Shown piece after piece: positions 48,247-56,813 of a DNA stretch of 64,000 bases. Positions within the stretch are counted from its first letter, which is position 1. Every line of letters begins with the position of its first letter. The position numbers and the translations under genes are program-made. Source of the DNA: Burkholderiaceae bacterium (GTDB lineage Bacteria; Pseudomonadota; Gammaproteobacteria; Burkholderiales; Burkholderiaceae); assembly GCA_018261955.1 (NCBI GenBank), contig JAGTRK010000001.1, forward strand, positions 124,001 to 188,000, written 5' to 3'. The notes under the pieces are model-generated. The model saw only the letters and a list, made by a program, of their open reading frames with translations. It had not been told where the DNA came from and did not search any database.

Positions 48247-50508
48247 ATGTCTCAAAACAAGATATTCAACTTTACTGTTGATAGTGCTCTTTTGCGGGAA
48301 CTTGGGGAAAGGCTTGTTTCAAGCGTCCATGTGGCTTTATCTGAATTAGTCAAAAACGCTTATGACGCTGACGCGACAGCTGTCCAGATCTCGTTTCAAG
48401 AGGATTCTAATGGTGGAGCAACAATTATTATTGAAGATAACGGTGTTGGAATGACACCAGATGAGGTTGCTGGCTACTGGATGAGAATTGGTACTGCCAA
48501 TAAGGAGAAAACCCCTCGAAGTAAACGTTTCGGTCGACCAAAAACAGGTAGAAAAGGTGTCGGGCGCTTTGCTTGCCGTAGGCTGGGGTCAGTGCTAACT
48601 TTAGAAACAACTGCTAAAACCCCTAAGTCAGTCATTAAAACCGTAGTACATTTTGATTGGGATAGTTTTGTACCTGGAACCGTTGTAGAAGGGATTGAGT
48701 GTCAAGGGACGACCGAAAAATATCCATTAGATTCCCCAACGGGAACACGGTTAACAATATCAGGAAGCATAACGGACGAATGGCAAACGCGAGGTTACGA
48801 ATATTTCCGTCGACAGTTGGCTGTTATGGCGGGAAATTCTGGTACTAAAAGAATAGGTTATGAAGAGGATACAGGTTTTAAAATTACTTTGAGTTTTCCT
48901 GAGTCGGAAGGGGAAATTGTAACAGACATGCGAGAGCAAGTAATAGATGCATCGTGGGGAACCCTAACTGCAACAGTTGGCGATGACGGATGTGCCATCT
49001 TCACGCTAACAGCGTTTAGCCTTGGCGGTAGCCGCTCTTTTACAACTAAGCCGATGTTTACAGATATAAAAGGAGCAAAGCTTAGGGTAGGTATTCTTCC
49101 GTCACAGAATTCGGATGGTGTGCGTGATCCCAAATTGTTGGCTAATTATGTGCTTAAAACATTGATTGATGATTTTGGGGGCGTACAAATTAGATACAAC
49201 GGTTTTCGTATGTATCCATACGGGAATAGAGGCGATGATTGGCTAAATATTGATGCTGACCGTGGGCGGAGGCTTGGAAGAGCAAACGATGAGTTGTTTT
49301 CGTTTGCGTCATCAATGAATAATGTTGACCCTTACAGAGTTTTGCTCAATATGTTAGGGATGCGAAACTATATTGGGCAGGTGGAAGTTGGTTCTGAAAT
49401 ACATGGCCTAGAGCCACGAATTGATCGACAGGGCTTCGTTGATGGTCAAGCGTTTGAACAATTAAAAAAATTCGCTCGAATGGCTATTGAGTGGGCTACG
49501 ATTTATCGTGAAGCTTTTATCAGACAAAGGACAATAACCGAGGTTCGTCAAGCGACTGAAGCAATGGCTACAATCCTTGATGAAGATCCATTACAGTTAG
49601 GAGCAAATCTTACACCTAAAGCGACACAGTTCCTGAAAAATGAAATTGACCGATTGGTCAAAATATTACCAGAAGAGGAGCAGACACAGACCAAGCGAAC
49701 GTTGTTAAGAACAGTGCAAGCGATTGAAGCCGTCAGTGCTGATAATGTAAGCCAGTTACGCCATCTTCGTTTAGTTGCGTCGACTACAACTCTCACTTTA
49801 CTTTTTGCTCATGAAGTGCGCAGTGCAATTTCCTCTATCGGAGCGGGATCCTCTCGATTACGCAAATTGGCGAGAAAAGCACATGAGCATCAAAATGAGC
49901 TTAGTGATTTAAGTTCCCAATTGGAGGCTACGCAGAATCAGCTAAAACAATTAGTTGACATGACGGGTATCGTCGGGGCATTTCAGAGCGATAGCAGTGC
50001 AGTTAAAATTAACATTAAAACAGCACTAGATAAAGCTGTATCCTGCTTTCGGTTAATTATTGCAAATTATCGAATTAACATTGACGTTTCTCAGGTTCAA
50101 CCTTTGTTTATCGGACCAATGATAGAAGGGGAGATATATTCAATTTTCGTAAATATATTATCAAACGCAATAAAATCGTTAATTGCTAAAGGTGGGGTTA
50201 ATAAGTGCATTTGCATTTCAAGCGAACAAGTGGGGAAAAAATCGCTAATACAGTTTGCGGATAATGGCATTGGCTTGGATCCTCAGCATTTTATGGAGGT
50301 TTTTACCCCATTCATATCAGACCCGAGTGGTTCCTTGTATGATAGGCTTGAAGAAAACGCAAACTCTGAGGATGAGGCCGCGTTTGGTATAGGAAGTGGC
50401 TTGGGGCTTTCAATAGCCAGAGATATCGCACGTTCGCGTAGTGGAGATATACGTTTTGTAAACCCTATTGATGATTGGTCAGCATGTGTGGAGGTTGAGT
50501 TACCATGA
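48247..50508 (+). CDS. Hybrid Hsp90/MutL-like ATPase and histidine kinase
   Basis: The 753-residue protein has two GHKL ATP-binding modules. The N-terminal one shows the N box ELVKNAYDADA (33-43), IEDNGVGM (62-69) and GRKGVGRFA (101-109). It is followed by an Hsp90/MutL-like middle region (IRYNGFRMYPYGNRGDDWL, about 315-333). Residues 505-580 form a DHp-like helical pair with an H box, AHEVRSAISSI (H522). The C-terminal kinase ATPase shows NILSNAIKSL (N640), ADNGIGLD and GIGSGLGLSIA. No membrane segment is seen. The start at 48247 follows GAAGGGA. The stop overlaps the receiver gene (ATGA). It is probably a cytosolic sensor kinase whose input domain is itself a GHKL ATPase; the signal is unknown. 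Confidence 0.8.
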   Translation: MSQNKIFNFTVDSALLRELGERLVSSVHVALSELVKNAYDADATAVQISFQEDSNGGATIIIEDNGVGMTPDEVAGYWMRIGTANKEKTPRSKRFGRPKTGRKGVGRFACRRLGSVLTLETTAKTPKSVIKTVVHFDWDSFVPGTVVEGIECQGTTEKYPLDSPTGTRLTISGSITDEWQTRGYEYFRRQLAVMAGNSGTKRIGYEEDTGFKITLSFPESEGEIVTDMREQVIDASWGTLTATVGDDGCAIFTLTAFSLGGSRSFTTKPMFTDIKGAKLRVGILPSQNSDGVRDPKLLANYVLKTLIDDFGGVQIRYNGFRMYPYGNRGDDWLNIDADRGRRLGRANDELFSFASSMNNVDPYRVLLNMLGMRNYIGQVEVGSEIHGLEPRIDRQGFVDGQAFEQLKKFARMAIEWATIYREAFIRQRTITEVRQATEAMATILDEDPLQLGANLTPKATQFLKNEIDRLVKILPEEEQTQTKRTLLRTVQAIEAVSADNVSQLRHLRLVASTTTLTLLFAHEVRSAISSIGAGSSRLRKLARKAHEHQNELSDLSSQLEATQNQLKQLVDMTGIVGAFQSDSSAVKINIKTALDKAVSCFRLIIANYRINIDVSQVQPLFIGPMIEGEIYSIFVNILSNAIKSLIAKGGVNKCICISSEQVGKKSLIQFADNGIGLDPQHFMEVFTPFISDPSGSLYDRLEENANSEDEAAFGIGSGLGLSIARDIARSRSGDIRFVNPIDDWSACVEVELP

Positions 50509-51554
50509 GTGAAATCAAAATGAAAATTGTGTGGATTGATGATGATCAACAACGTTTTAAGGTATGGGAACATGGTTTAGGTTCCATATTGCGTGGGACT
50601 AATATAGAGGGGGATGTAGAGACATTTCAAGTAAAAGATGATTTACTTAAAAATATTGAACTTAAAATTAACGATTGGAAAGACAAAGTAAACTTGTTCA
50701 TTATTGATCATACCTTTACTCAGGCTGAATCCTTGCCTTTCGCCTTGCGTGGTTCAGTATTGGCCCATTTGTTGAGAAACGCATTACCAAATATTCCAAT
50801 TGTTTGCGTAAGTGGTCAGAAGATGAATTCCAATAAATTCAACATGGAGGATATCTCTGAATATACCTATTTGTTTCCTATAGATGAACTTGGTGATCCT
50901 AAAAATCAAGAGCGGCTTTTTTCAATCGCAAAAGATTTTAATCAACTCATTTTTTCCGATAGCACTTCGATCAGAAATTCTCTCGTCGAGTTGTTAGCAC
51001 CGCCAGAAAGCGTTAAGCGAATTTTATATAATATTCTGCCTGAAGAGTTTGAGTCTGAAATAATTCACGGAACTACACCACATCGAATTGCTCATTGGGT
51101 ATTAAATGTGCTTATGGAGAAACCAGGATTTTTGTTGGACAGATTGGCGGCCGCAACCTATGTTGGGCTTAAAGAAGTTGCTTTTGAATCGCACAAGGAC
51201 ATATTTAGTTCCGCACTTTACAAAGGCCCCTTTCATACTGACTCCCACCCATATTGGTGGGTCTCCAGTTTGACTGATGAGTTATATCGCGCACTACCAA
51301 ACGAATATGTTAATCTTGTGCCCCAACAAGCTGGGCGTTATTTAGAAGGAGTTTCAGAGGAAGATTATAGTGTTTGTTTTATAACTCAAAAACACACGCC
51401 AGCACCAGATTCAGTTGCATATTCAGATGCGACTATGTCCAGTCGTCACGCAGTTCAATGTCAATATACTTCGCCACTCAATGATGAAGAAGGTATTACC
51501 CCAGGATTTGCAGCTCGATTAAAGATGAATAGCTACCCTCTGCAAGAAGGGTGA
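50505..51554 (+). CDS. Receiver-domain protein paired with the hybrid kinase
   Basis: Residues 6-130 resemble a response-regulator receiver: IVWIDDD with the acidic pair, FIIDHTF with the likely phosphorylated D68, and IVCVSG with S103. The usual lysine after the next strand (here FPIDEL) is missing, so signalling may be atypical. The C-terminal 220 residues, with WWVSSLTDELYRALP, match no DNA-binding domain I know and may be an effector. Translation is coupled to the upstream kinase (ATGA) and the next gene starts four bases on. The 349-residue length is well above a simple receiver. Confidence 0.7.
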   Translation: MSEIKMKIVWIDDDQQRFKVWEHGLGSILRGTNIEGDVETFQVKDDLLKNIELKINDWKDKVNLFIIDHTFTQAESLPFALRGSVLAHLLRNALPNIPIVCVSGQKMNSNKFNMEDISEYTYLFPIDELGDPKNQERLFSIAKDFNQLIFSDSTSIRNSLVELLAPPESVKRILYNILPEEFESEIIHGTTPHRIAHWVLNVLMEKPGFLLDRLAAATYVGLKEVAFESHKDIFSSALYKGPFHTDSHPYWWVSSLTDELYRALPNEYVNLVPQQAGRYLEGVSEEDYSVCFITQKHTPAPDSVAYSDATMSSRHAVQCQYTSPLNDEEGITPGFAARLKMNSYPLQEG

Positions 51555-51558
51555 ACAC

Positions 51559-52293
51559 ATGATAAATTTTCAAGACCTGAGGACGTTAGAACGCGGCGTT
51601 ATTGAAGTGATACGAACTACTGGTTCATTTTATCAGGTTGGTTCATTAATTCAGGCGGTAAACCACACAAGTGCTAATCCAAATTCCTTGGTAAGAGGCT
51701 CTAAAATTGATCTACATTTAGGCTTCACTTTACCAACGAAACTGAGGGAAGATGGAAACAAAGAGGTTGAGAGAATGTTTCATATTGGATGTTTGGCAGT
51801 TAAAGATGATTCAAACGATCATATTTCCCAACTTTCATACAGCGTATTAATTGACAAAGGAGGGACATCAGAAAAAGCCGTTGAAAGAAAATTTCATTTT
51901 GATTTTGAACCAAGTAGCAACCCAAATAGGAGCGGCGAACCGAAGCCATCGCATCATTTGCAAATGTGTGGCTGCTTGAGCGATTATCATGTACAGCAAG
52001 GGTATGAAGATGAGCATATCAAACATTTATATCCATCTTTATCCAAACCTCGAATTCCAACTCAACCAACCTCACTGGCTCTTCTTTTAAATTGGTTGTT
52101 TATAGAGTTCGGCTCCAATAATCCTAGTATTTTAATTGCTCAAAAGGATCACAGGTGGCGAAAAATTGTTCGAGAAGCTGAGAAACAGGTACTCTATCCA
52201 TATTATAAAGAGTGCGCAGATTTTTTTTCTTCGCATGCGAATGACAATATGTCGTTTACCGATGCTAAGTTGTACGAGAAAGGTACAGGCTAA
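51559..52293 (+). CDS. Unrecognised third gene of the kinase-receiver unit
   Basis: The 244-residue protein is not recognised. It is polar and soluble. Possible fixed points are FHFDFEPSSN, the paired histidines in KPSHHLQMCGCL, and RIPTQPTSLALLLNWLFIEFG near residue 170, a pattern like small families with an H-x-Q and R-x-P core. The C-terminal 70 residues are basic and helical. AGAAGGGTGA gives a good ribosome site and the gene lies four bases after the receiver gene, so the three are one unit. It ends 14 bases from the convergent methyltransferase. Confidence 0.6.
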   Translation: MINFQDLRTLERGVIEVIRTTGSFYQVGSLIQAVNHTSANPNSLVRGSKIDLHLGFTLPTKLREDGNKEVERMFHIGCLAVKDDSNDHISQLSYSVLIDKGGTSEKAVERKFHFDFEPSSNPNRSGEPKPSHHLQMCGCLSDYHVQQGYEDEHIKHLYPSLSKPRIPTQPTSLALLLNWLFIEFGSNNPSILIAQKDHRWRKIVREAEKQVLYPYYKECADFFSSHANDNMSFTDAKLYEKGTG

Positions 52294-52307
52294 ATCCCAT
52301 ATAATTT

Positions 52308-53930
52308 TCACTTGCGCAAACTAGTTAACTCCAATCGAAGCGTACGGAGTTTGGACATTGTATTGGCATCAACTAATCCCGTTTTAATATAGAGTTCAGA
52401 ATCAACAATTTGATTTGCCGCATCGAACTCTTTGCTAATTACAAGCTTGTTTATAGCATTTCGAAGAGAATTGAAATCCTCGTCACTAATATTTGGGAAA
52501 ACAGTCGGAATGGAAAGTTTACGAACATCACTTGGTTCTAATTTTATTCCTCCACTTCCTCTAACTCTTCCTAAAATTTCTGCTGACAACCTTGTTGGCG
52601 TGGATAAACTCAACAGTGGAAGCCATCTTTTAGCCTCCAGAGATCCTGTGAGGATAATTTTGTAGAAAGCATTTGAAGCACTAATAAGCCCTTGATTTAG
52701 AGATATTCTTGGATAATCATGAGTAATTGAACCGATAAACGCATCTGCGTTTGTCTCGTAGCTGCATTCGTACCACTGTGGTCTATTTAGTAATGTTTTG
52801 TTATTTTGAAGCGACTCAATTGGGTAGGAGTCAAGATATTCAGTGATAGCTTTAACTCGTTTTCGATTTGTATGCAACAAAAATGAAACCAGATTTTCAT
52901 GGGTCGCAGACGGCGCATCCAAACCAATCAACTGAGTTGATTTTGTAAGGATTGGCACAAGGTCTCTTTTTGAGATTCCCAATGCTTGCCATTGTGGAAT
53001 GGAACGTACAAAAAACTTTATGTCACCTACAACCTCACCAATTTTAACATTTGCTATTGAACCAAGCTGAGTCAACTTTTCATTTAAGTTGTCCAACGCA
53101 ATTTGTGCCGAGTCTTTTATTGATAAGTTAAATTTTTTCGTCTCTGTATTGGACATCAGAGAGGCAAGTTCATTAATGCTTGAAACATAACTGTGGTGTA
53201 AATTCGAAGGGTGGTGAGTATCATCACAATAATAATCCTTCATAAGTAGAAGTGTGATTCGCTCGCTCGCGCCCTCTTGGATGAAAAGTTGCTCACTAAC
53301 GTGAATCAACTGGATGTCTTTAAATCTCGTTTGTAAAAATGATAGGAGAGGTTGAGCATAGTCAGCATGCCCTATCGCATTGGGTAACACAAAGGCCATA
53401 CGTCCACCATTTCGGAGAAACGCCATGGAGTGCAGAATAAAATAAACCCAGAGGCTCGCAAGTTTCGGTAGTTCTGGCAAATAACGTTGGCGTAATTTAT
53501 TCGTGAGTATACGTTGAGCGTTATTTAAACGATGATATGAAACAAAGGGTGGATTAGCCAGAACAGCATCAACACGGATATCGTTTGCAGAACTCTTTAA
53601 GAAGTCTTTCTTTTGAAAATGACCATTTTCATTTTTCAAGTTCATTCGAGCTAAATATTCAAATGCTTTATTGTCTACATCAAAGCCATATAACTGAGAG
53701 CTTGGATTTTGGGTGCCCAATGATTCATATACTGTCACAGCTGCGGTTAGCATTGCGCATCCTCCGAAGCTTGGCTCAAGGACTTTGTTAGTGTGATGTG
53801 TGATTGCCCAACGAGCCATAATTAATGCGGCTTCTGGAGGCGTGTAGTAAATGCCTAATGCTCGTTTTCTGTTAAGTGATGGCTTTGATTCGGAGGTGCT
53901 CAAGTTATACAGAGGATTATTATTTAACAT
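52308..53930 (-). CDS. N6-adenine-specific DNA methyltransferase
   Basis: The 540-residue enzyme has the class I methyltransferase core: GIYYTPPEAA, SAM motif I LEPSFGGCAM (51-60), FDVD, and motif IV NPPF (126-129) for N6-adenine methylation. The C-terminal half (about 290-540) resembles the target-recognition part of TaqI/Eco57I-type enzymes. No restriction nuclease or specificity subunit lies nearby, so it is a solitary methyltransferase, or its nuclease is one of the unrecognised neighbours. GGGAGGAG five bases before ATG 53930 fixes the start. The gene overlaps the AbrB-like gene and shares its promoter. Confidence 0.85.
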   Translation of the reverse strand: MLNNNPLYNLSTSESKPSLNRKRALGIYYTPPEAALIMARWAITHHTNKVLEPSFGGCAMLTAAVTVYESLGTQNPSSQLYGFDVDNKAFEYLARMNLKNENGHFQKKDFLKSSANDIRVDAVLANPPFVSYHRLNNAQRILTNKLRQRYLPELPKLASLWVYFILHSMAFLRNGGRMAFVLPNAIGHADYAQPLLSFLQTRFKDIQLIHVSEQLFIQEGASERITLLLMKDYYCDDTHHPSNLHHSYVSSINELASLMSNTETKKFNLSIKDSAQIALDNLNEKLTQLGSIANVKIGEVVGDIKFFVRSIPQWQALGISKRDLVPILTKSTQLIGLDAPSATHENLVSFLLHTNRKRVKAITEYLDSYPIESLQNNKTLLNRPQWYECSYETNADAFIGSITHDYPRISLNQGLISASNAFYKIILTGSLEAKRWLPLLSLSTPTRLSAEILGRVRGSGGIKLEPSDVRKLSIPTVFPNISDEDFNSLRNAINKLVISKEFDAANQIVDSELYIKTGLVDANTMSKLRTLRLELTSLRK

Positions 53931-54132
53931 GTACTCCTCCCTTGGAAGTTTTTTTTTGGACATCCTTTGAATTAACTTTGCTTAAAATAATAGTGCTATT
54001 TTCGGTATCAAGTTCCACTTGGACAGTATCACCAATTGAGAGACCCAGCGTGTCGAGGATATTTTGATCCAAGGCAACTCTTCGTAGTTGCTGAATTTTT
54101 GAAGTGCCATAGGATACTATTTTTAGTCTCAT
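53920..54132 (-). CDS. AbrB/MazE-like DNA-binding regulator
   Basis: The 70-residue protein has the swapped-hairpin AbrB/SpoVT signature: QLRRVALDQNILDTLGLSIGDTVQVELD followed by a strand and a lysine-rich tail. Such proteins are antitoxins or transcription regulators. It overlaps the methyltransferase gene by 11 bp. Its ATG lies inside a perfect 32-bp palindrome and directly after a TATAAT, so it likely represses its own promoter. No toxin-like partner is seen, so a regulator of the methyltransferase is more likely than an antitoxin. Confidence 0.75.
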   Translation of the reverse strand: MRLKIVSYGTSKIQQLRRVALDQNILDTLGLSIGDTVQVELDTENSTIILSKVNSKDVQKKTSKGGVHVK

Positions 54133-54159
54133 ATGAGTATTATATAATACTCATATGAG
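54128..54159. promoter_or_regulatory. 32-bp perfect palindromic operator
   Basis: The 32 bases read the same on both strands, with half-site CTCATATGAGTATTAT and a TATA centre. The palindrome spans the -10 element, the predicted start point and the first codon of the AbrB-like gene. It is the probable operator of that protein, which works as a dimer. Confidence 0.8.
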
Positions 54160-54169
54160 GATGACAAGA
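54141..54169 (-). promoter_or_regulatory. Promoter of the AbrB-methyltransferase operon
   Basis: On the minus strand TTGTCA is followed after 17 bases by a perfect TATAAT. The A of the ATG falls seven bases after the -10 box, where transcription would start, so the mRNA would be leaderless. No Shine-Dalgarno precedes this ATG. Confidence 0.7.
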
Positions 54170-54262
54170 TACTAATTAAATACTTTTTAAAGAGTTAAAC
54201 ACAAAAAGGGGGCGAAGATATGCTGGTTATTTCTAACACATCAAATCGAATGGGAAACACGG

Positions 54263-55687
54263 TCAAGTATAGAAAGCTGGCAGAATGTATTTTTTATTAT
54301 TCAGTTCTACAGCGATATAGAGGGTATTAGTGTTGGAAATTGAGGCTCGTTTAACTATGTCTTTGGCAGCTTGGATTGGCATATGGTGGAAGTAAGCTAA
54401 TGCAATCGCACGGAATTTGATGCTGGTAATCAAGTTATCACCGTCTTTTATGTGCTTGATGAGCGATCGTTCAATTGAGGTACGACTGTGCAAGACAGAT
54501 AATTCTGATTTCTCAATCATTTCAATCTTAAGCCCTTGGTTTTTGCAAAACAACACAAACCCAGTGAGTGCTGAATATTGCCCAGGCTTCTTTGCCAAGT
54601 ATTGATCAAGCGCAGTTTGTTCAACGCTTATTTTGCCTGAGGCAGAAATTTCTTTTACAAATGCAATCGCGGGAGACATCGCTAACCTAATTGATCGTAG
54701 TGTGGTCTTGTTATTGGCGAGTTTCTTCATTAGATGCTGATGGTAATCAAATATCAACTTATCAAGTGCAGGTATGCCAGTTTTTGATGCCAACATTTTT
54801 TCAACTGTTCTCCTGTTCGCCGCTGCATCTTTCTCCTTGTGGGTTATGCGCATTCGTTGGGTTTCACAAAGGAAACGGATCGAGAATGAATTTATGCGTG
54901 TATTAATCTCACCGTGGTGGACAATCAACTCGTTGTAACTGGGGACTTTATTGGGGAAGTGCAGGTTAAGGAAATAAAAAAATGGGAAATTCCTGTTTAA
55001 AGTTATGGCTGCTTTATGTGTACCAACGTCATTTTTGAGCCACACACTAAACTCAAGGAACAAATCCGAATAAAATTGATTGTTAAGCCCTGCCAAACAA
55101 GTAACCACTCTCTTGTTGAATAAGTTTTCATAGTAGCACTTCTGGCATACCGAGCCGTAACCCGCAGGCATAATCTGAGAGCATTGTTTGCAGTTATGCG
55201 TTCCTTTGACTGAGCACGACTTGCAATAACGCTTCCCATCATCGGCTTGTGTTAGTTTTCTGTGTCTTCCACAAGATGAACATGTGGCACGGTATGACGA
55301 ATAACACTTATCACACACTGGCTCCTCAAACCCAAGCAGTTTGCTCTTGGATAACCGTGTAGTCAATTTGCCGCAATTGGCGCATGCTTTCGGTTCTTGG
55401 AAGTAGTGACGGCACGATGGACACACATTGCCATACTCGGTGATAGCACCCAAACGTTTGGTTATTTTTCCGCAGCGGATACATGGCGATAACCTAAGAC
55501 ATAGAGAGCATTTGGGTTTGGGTTCGTTTTTGTGAGCCCGCATTACTTTGCCACAAGAGTGGCAGGCACAGGGTTTAAACTCACGGTTGTAACAGGTCCC
55601 GCAAAATGACATTCCTCTATAACGACGCCAAAACTTTTCGGTTTTCCTGCCGCAATTATCACAACGCTTGATTCTTGATGCTTCCAT
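54263..55687 (-). CDS. tniE: TniE-like protein with tandem zinc ribbons
   Basis: The N-terminal 190 residues hold about a dozen CxxC pairs (CDNC, CGTC, CSLC, CIRC, CPSC, CANC, CDKC, CSSC, CKSC, CKQC, CQKC), consistent with at least five zinc ribbons in a row. The C-terminal 285 residues are helical with no recognised fold; a distant likeness to an inactive recombinase arm is possible but unproven. By position, directly after tniQ, it corresponds to tniE of Tn6022-type elements, whose function is not established. It begins one base after tniQ. A role in finding comM is a reasonable guess. Confidence 0.7.
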   Translation of the reverse strand: MEASRIKRCDNCGRKTEKFWRRYRGMSFCGTCYNREFKPCACHSCGKVMRAHKNEPKPKCSLCLRLSPCIRCGKITKRLGAITEYGNVCPSCRHYFQEPKACANCGKLTTRLSKSKLLGFEEPVCDKCYSSYRATCSSCGRHRKLTQADDGKRYCKSCSVKGTHNCKQCSQIMPAGYGSVCQKCYYENLFNKRVVTCLAGLNNQFYSDLFLEFSVWLKNDVGTHKAAITLNRNFPFFYFLNLHFPNKVPSYNELIVHHGEINTRINSFSIRFLCETQRMRITHKEKDAAANRRTVEKMLASKTGIPALDKLIFDYHQHLMKKLANNKTTLRSIRLAMSPAIAFVKEISASGKISVEQTALDQYLAKKPGQYSALTGFVLFCKNQGLKIEMIEKSELSVLHSRTSIERSLIKHIKDGDNLITSIKFRAIALAYFHHMPIQAAKDIVKRASISNTNTLYIAVELNNKKYILPAFYT

Positions 55688-55688
55688 A

Positions 55689-56813
55689 CTAAAGAGCCCT
55701 TATTTTGCGTTTAAGCCTTTCAAAGGTACGCATCACCTGTTTTTCGCTCCTTGGTGGCGGTATTTCAAATAGTTCAGCAGATGACCTAACTTGTTTTGTA
55801 TTGCGTTGAGCGTTGGGTAGTTGATTGAATATATGTTGTAAAGATTCAGGGATCACAATAGGGGATGGGCATAGTGCTTGTTGCGTGAGACCCGCTGACA
55901 TCAAATGATGAGTTAATGTATCATCTGAAAGCCCCATGAATGTCTGAATCATATCCAAATACAAAAGTCGCTCTTCCGTGCTTAGAATCTCAAATGCGAG
56001 CCCCAATGGAGTGAATTGAAAAGCATCATTTGAGTGAAGCTCAACCAAATTGCAAAGTTTGTTGATCGCTTGATGATTACTCAACAAATGGCGTCTAACA
56101 AGTAATTCAAACATCCTTAGCCGAAGAAAATAATCCACAGACTTGGATGAATCACCCAACAGCAGAACTTGATCGGCAGTATCCTGTAACTGCATGGCAA
56201 GATTCGGCGCGACTTGCAGATCGTTTTCGATTAAATCCCCATTACAAACCGCGCAGTGCCTCATAGAGGGTGTTTGATAGGTTCGTTTGTGGAATTGGAT
56301 AGCGGACTTGCAATGTGGGCATCTATCCAGCAATACGCACGAGTGTTTTAGACAGCAAGTGTGCCAAGCAAATCGCCAATTAATACGAAAATAAGAAATT
56401 TCATCTTCGGCTAAACACTTTGGGCAATATTGCATCCCACCATACCGTTTTCGACTTCTGGAGCCTAAAGCCAGTATCCACGGCGCAATCGCAGGTTCTT
56501 TGGTTCCGATATTGGTTGTGTATTTATCGCTGACACAGGGAAGCAATGACTTGGATATTTGTTGCTGACTCATGCCACTGTACTCGGCAATAGTGGCTAT
56601 TTGACTTTGAGATAAATGGCGATCAATATCAATCGTCCATAAGCGTGATTTTGCCCATAACGAACCTGTTAAAGCCATAGGCTCAAGTCCGTTGGCAAAC
56701 GCAACCCTGACTAACCATGATGAAAATATTTCATCTGGTAATAAAGGTGTCGGTACAGCCCATTTTGACTTTAACCGAACAACTCCCTGATGCCACGAGT
56801 AGGTTGTACCCAT
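55689..56813 (-). CDS. tniQ: TniQ/TnsD-family target-selection protein
   Basis: TniQ-family proteins choose the target site and bring it to TnsC. The 374 residues start with PTPLLPDEIFSSWLVRVAFANG, the TniQ opening, and carry zinc-binding motifs CPKC, CCLKHSCVLLDRCPHC and CAVCNG at about 140-215. The C-terminal region is helical. It overlaps tnsC by 43 bp and is probably coupled to it. It is the best candidate for recognising comM. Confidence 0.88.
   Translation of the reverse strand: MGTTYSWHQGVVRLKSKWAVPTPLLPDEIFSSWLVRVAFANGLEPMALTGSLWAKSRLWTIDIDRHLSQSQIATIAEYSGMSQQQISKSLLPCVSDKYTTNIGTKEPAIAPWILALGSRSRKRYGGMQYCPKCLAEDEISYFRINWRFAWHTCCLKHSCVLLDRCPHCKSAIQFHKRTYQTPSMRHCAVCNGDLIENDLQVAPNLAMQLQDTADQVLLLGDSSKSVDYFLRLRMFELLVRRHLLSNHQAINKLCNLVELHSNDAFQFTPLGLAFEILSTEERLLYLDMIQTFMGLSDDTLTHHLMSAGLTQQALCPSPIVIPESLQHIFNQLPNAQRNTKQVRSSAELFEIPPPRSEKQVMRTFERLKRKIRAL

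Noticed and set aside
52308-53930. Type I restriction system
   Set aside because: No HsdR- or HsdS-like gene is present and the methyltransferase is a single polypeptide of the TaqI/Eco57I kind.
53920-54132. Antitoxin of a toxin-antitoxin pair
   Set aside because: The AbrB fold is shared with MazE-type antitoxins, but the adjacent gene is a methyltransferase and no small toxin frame is next to it.
54221-54328. 35-codon plus-strand frame with GGGGGCGAAG before the ATG
   Set aside because: It is very short, overlaps the end of the tniE-like gene and has no recognisable product.
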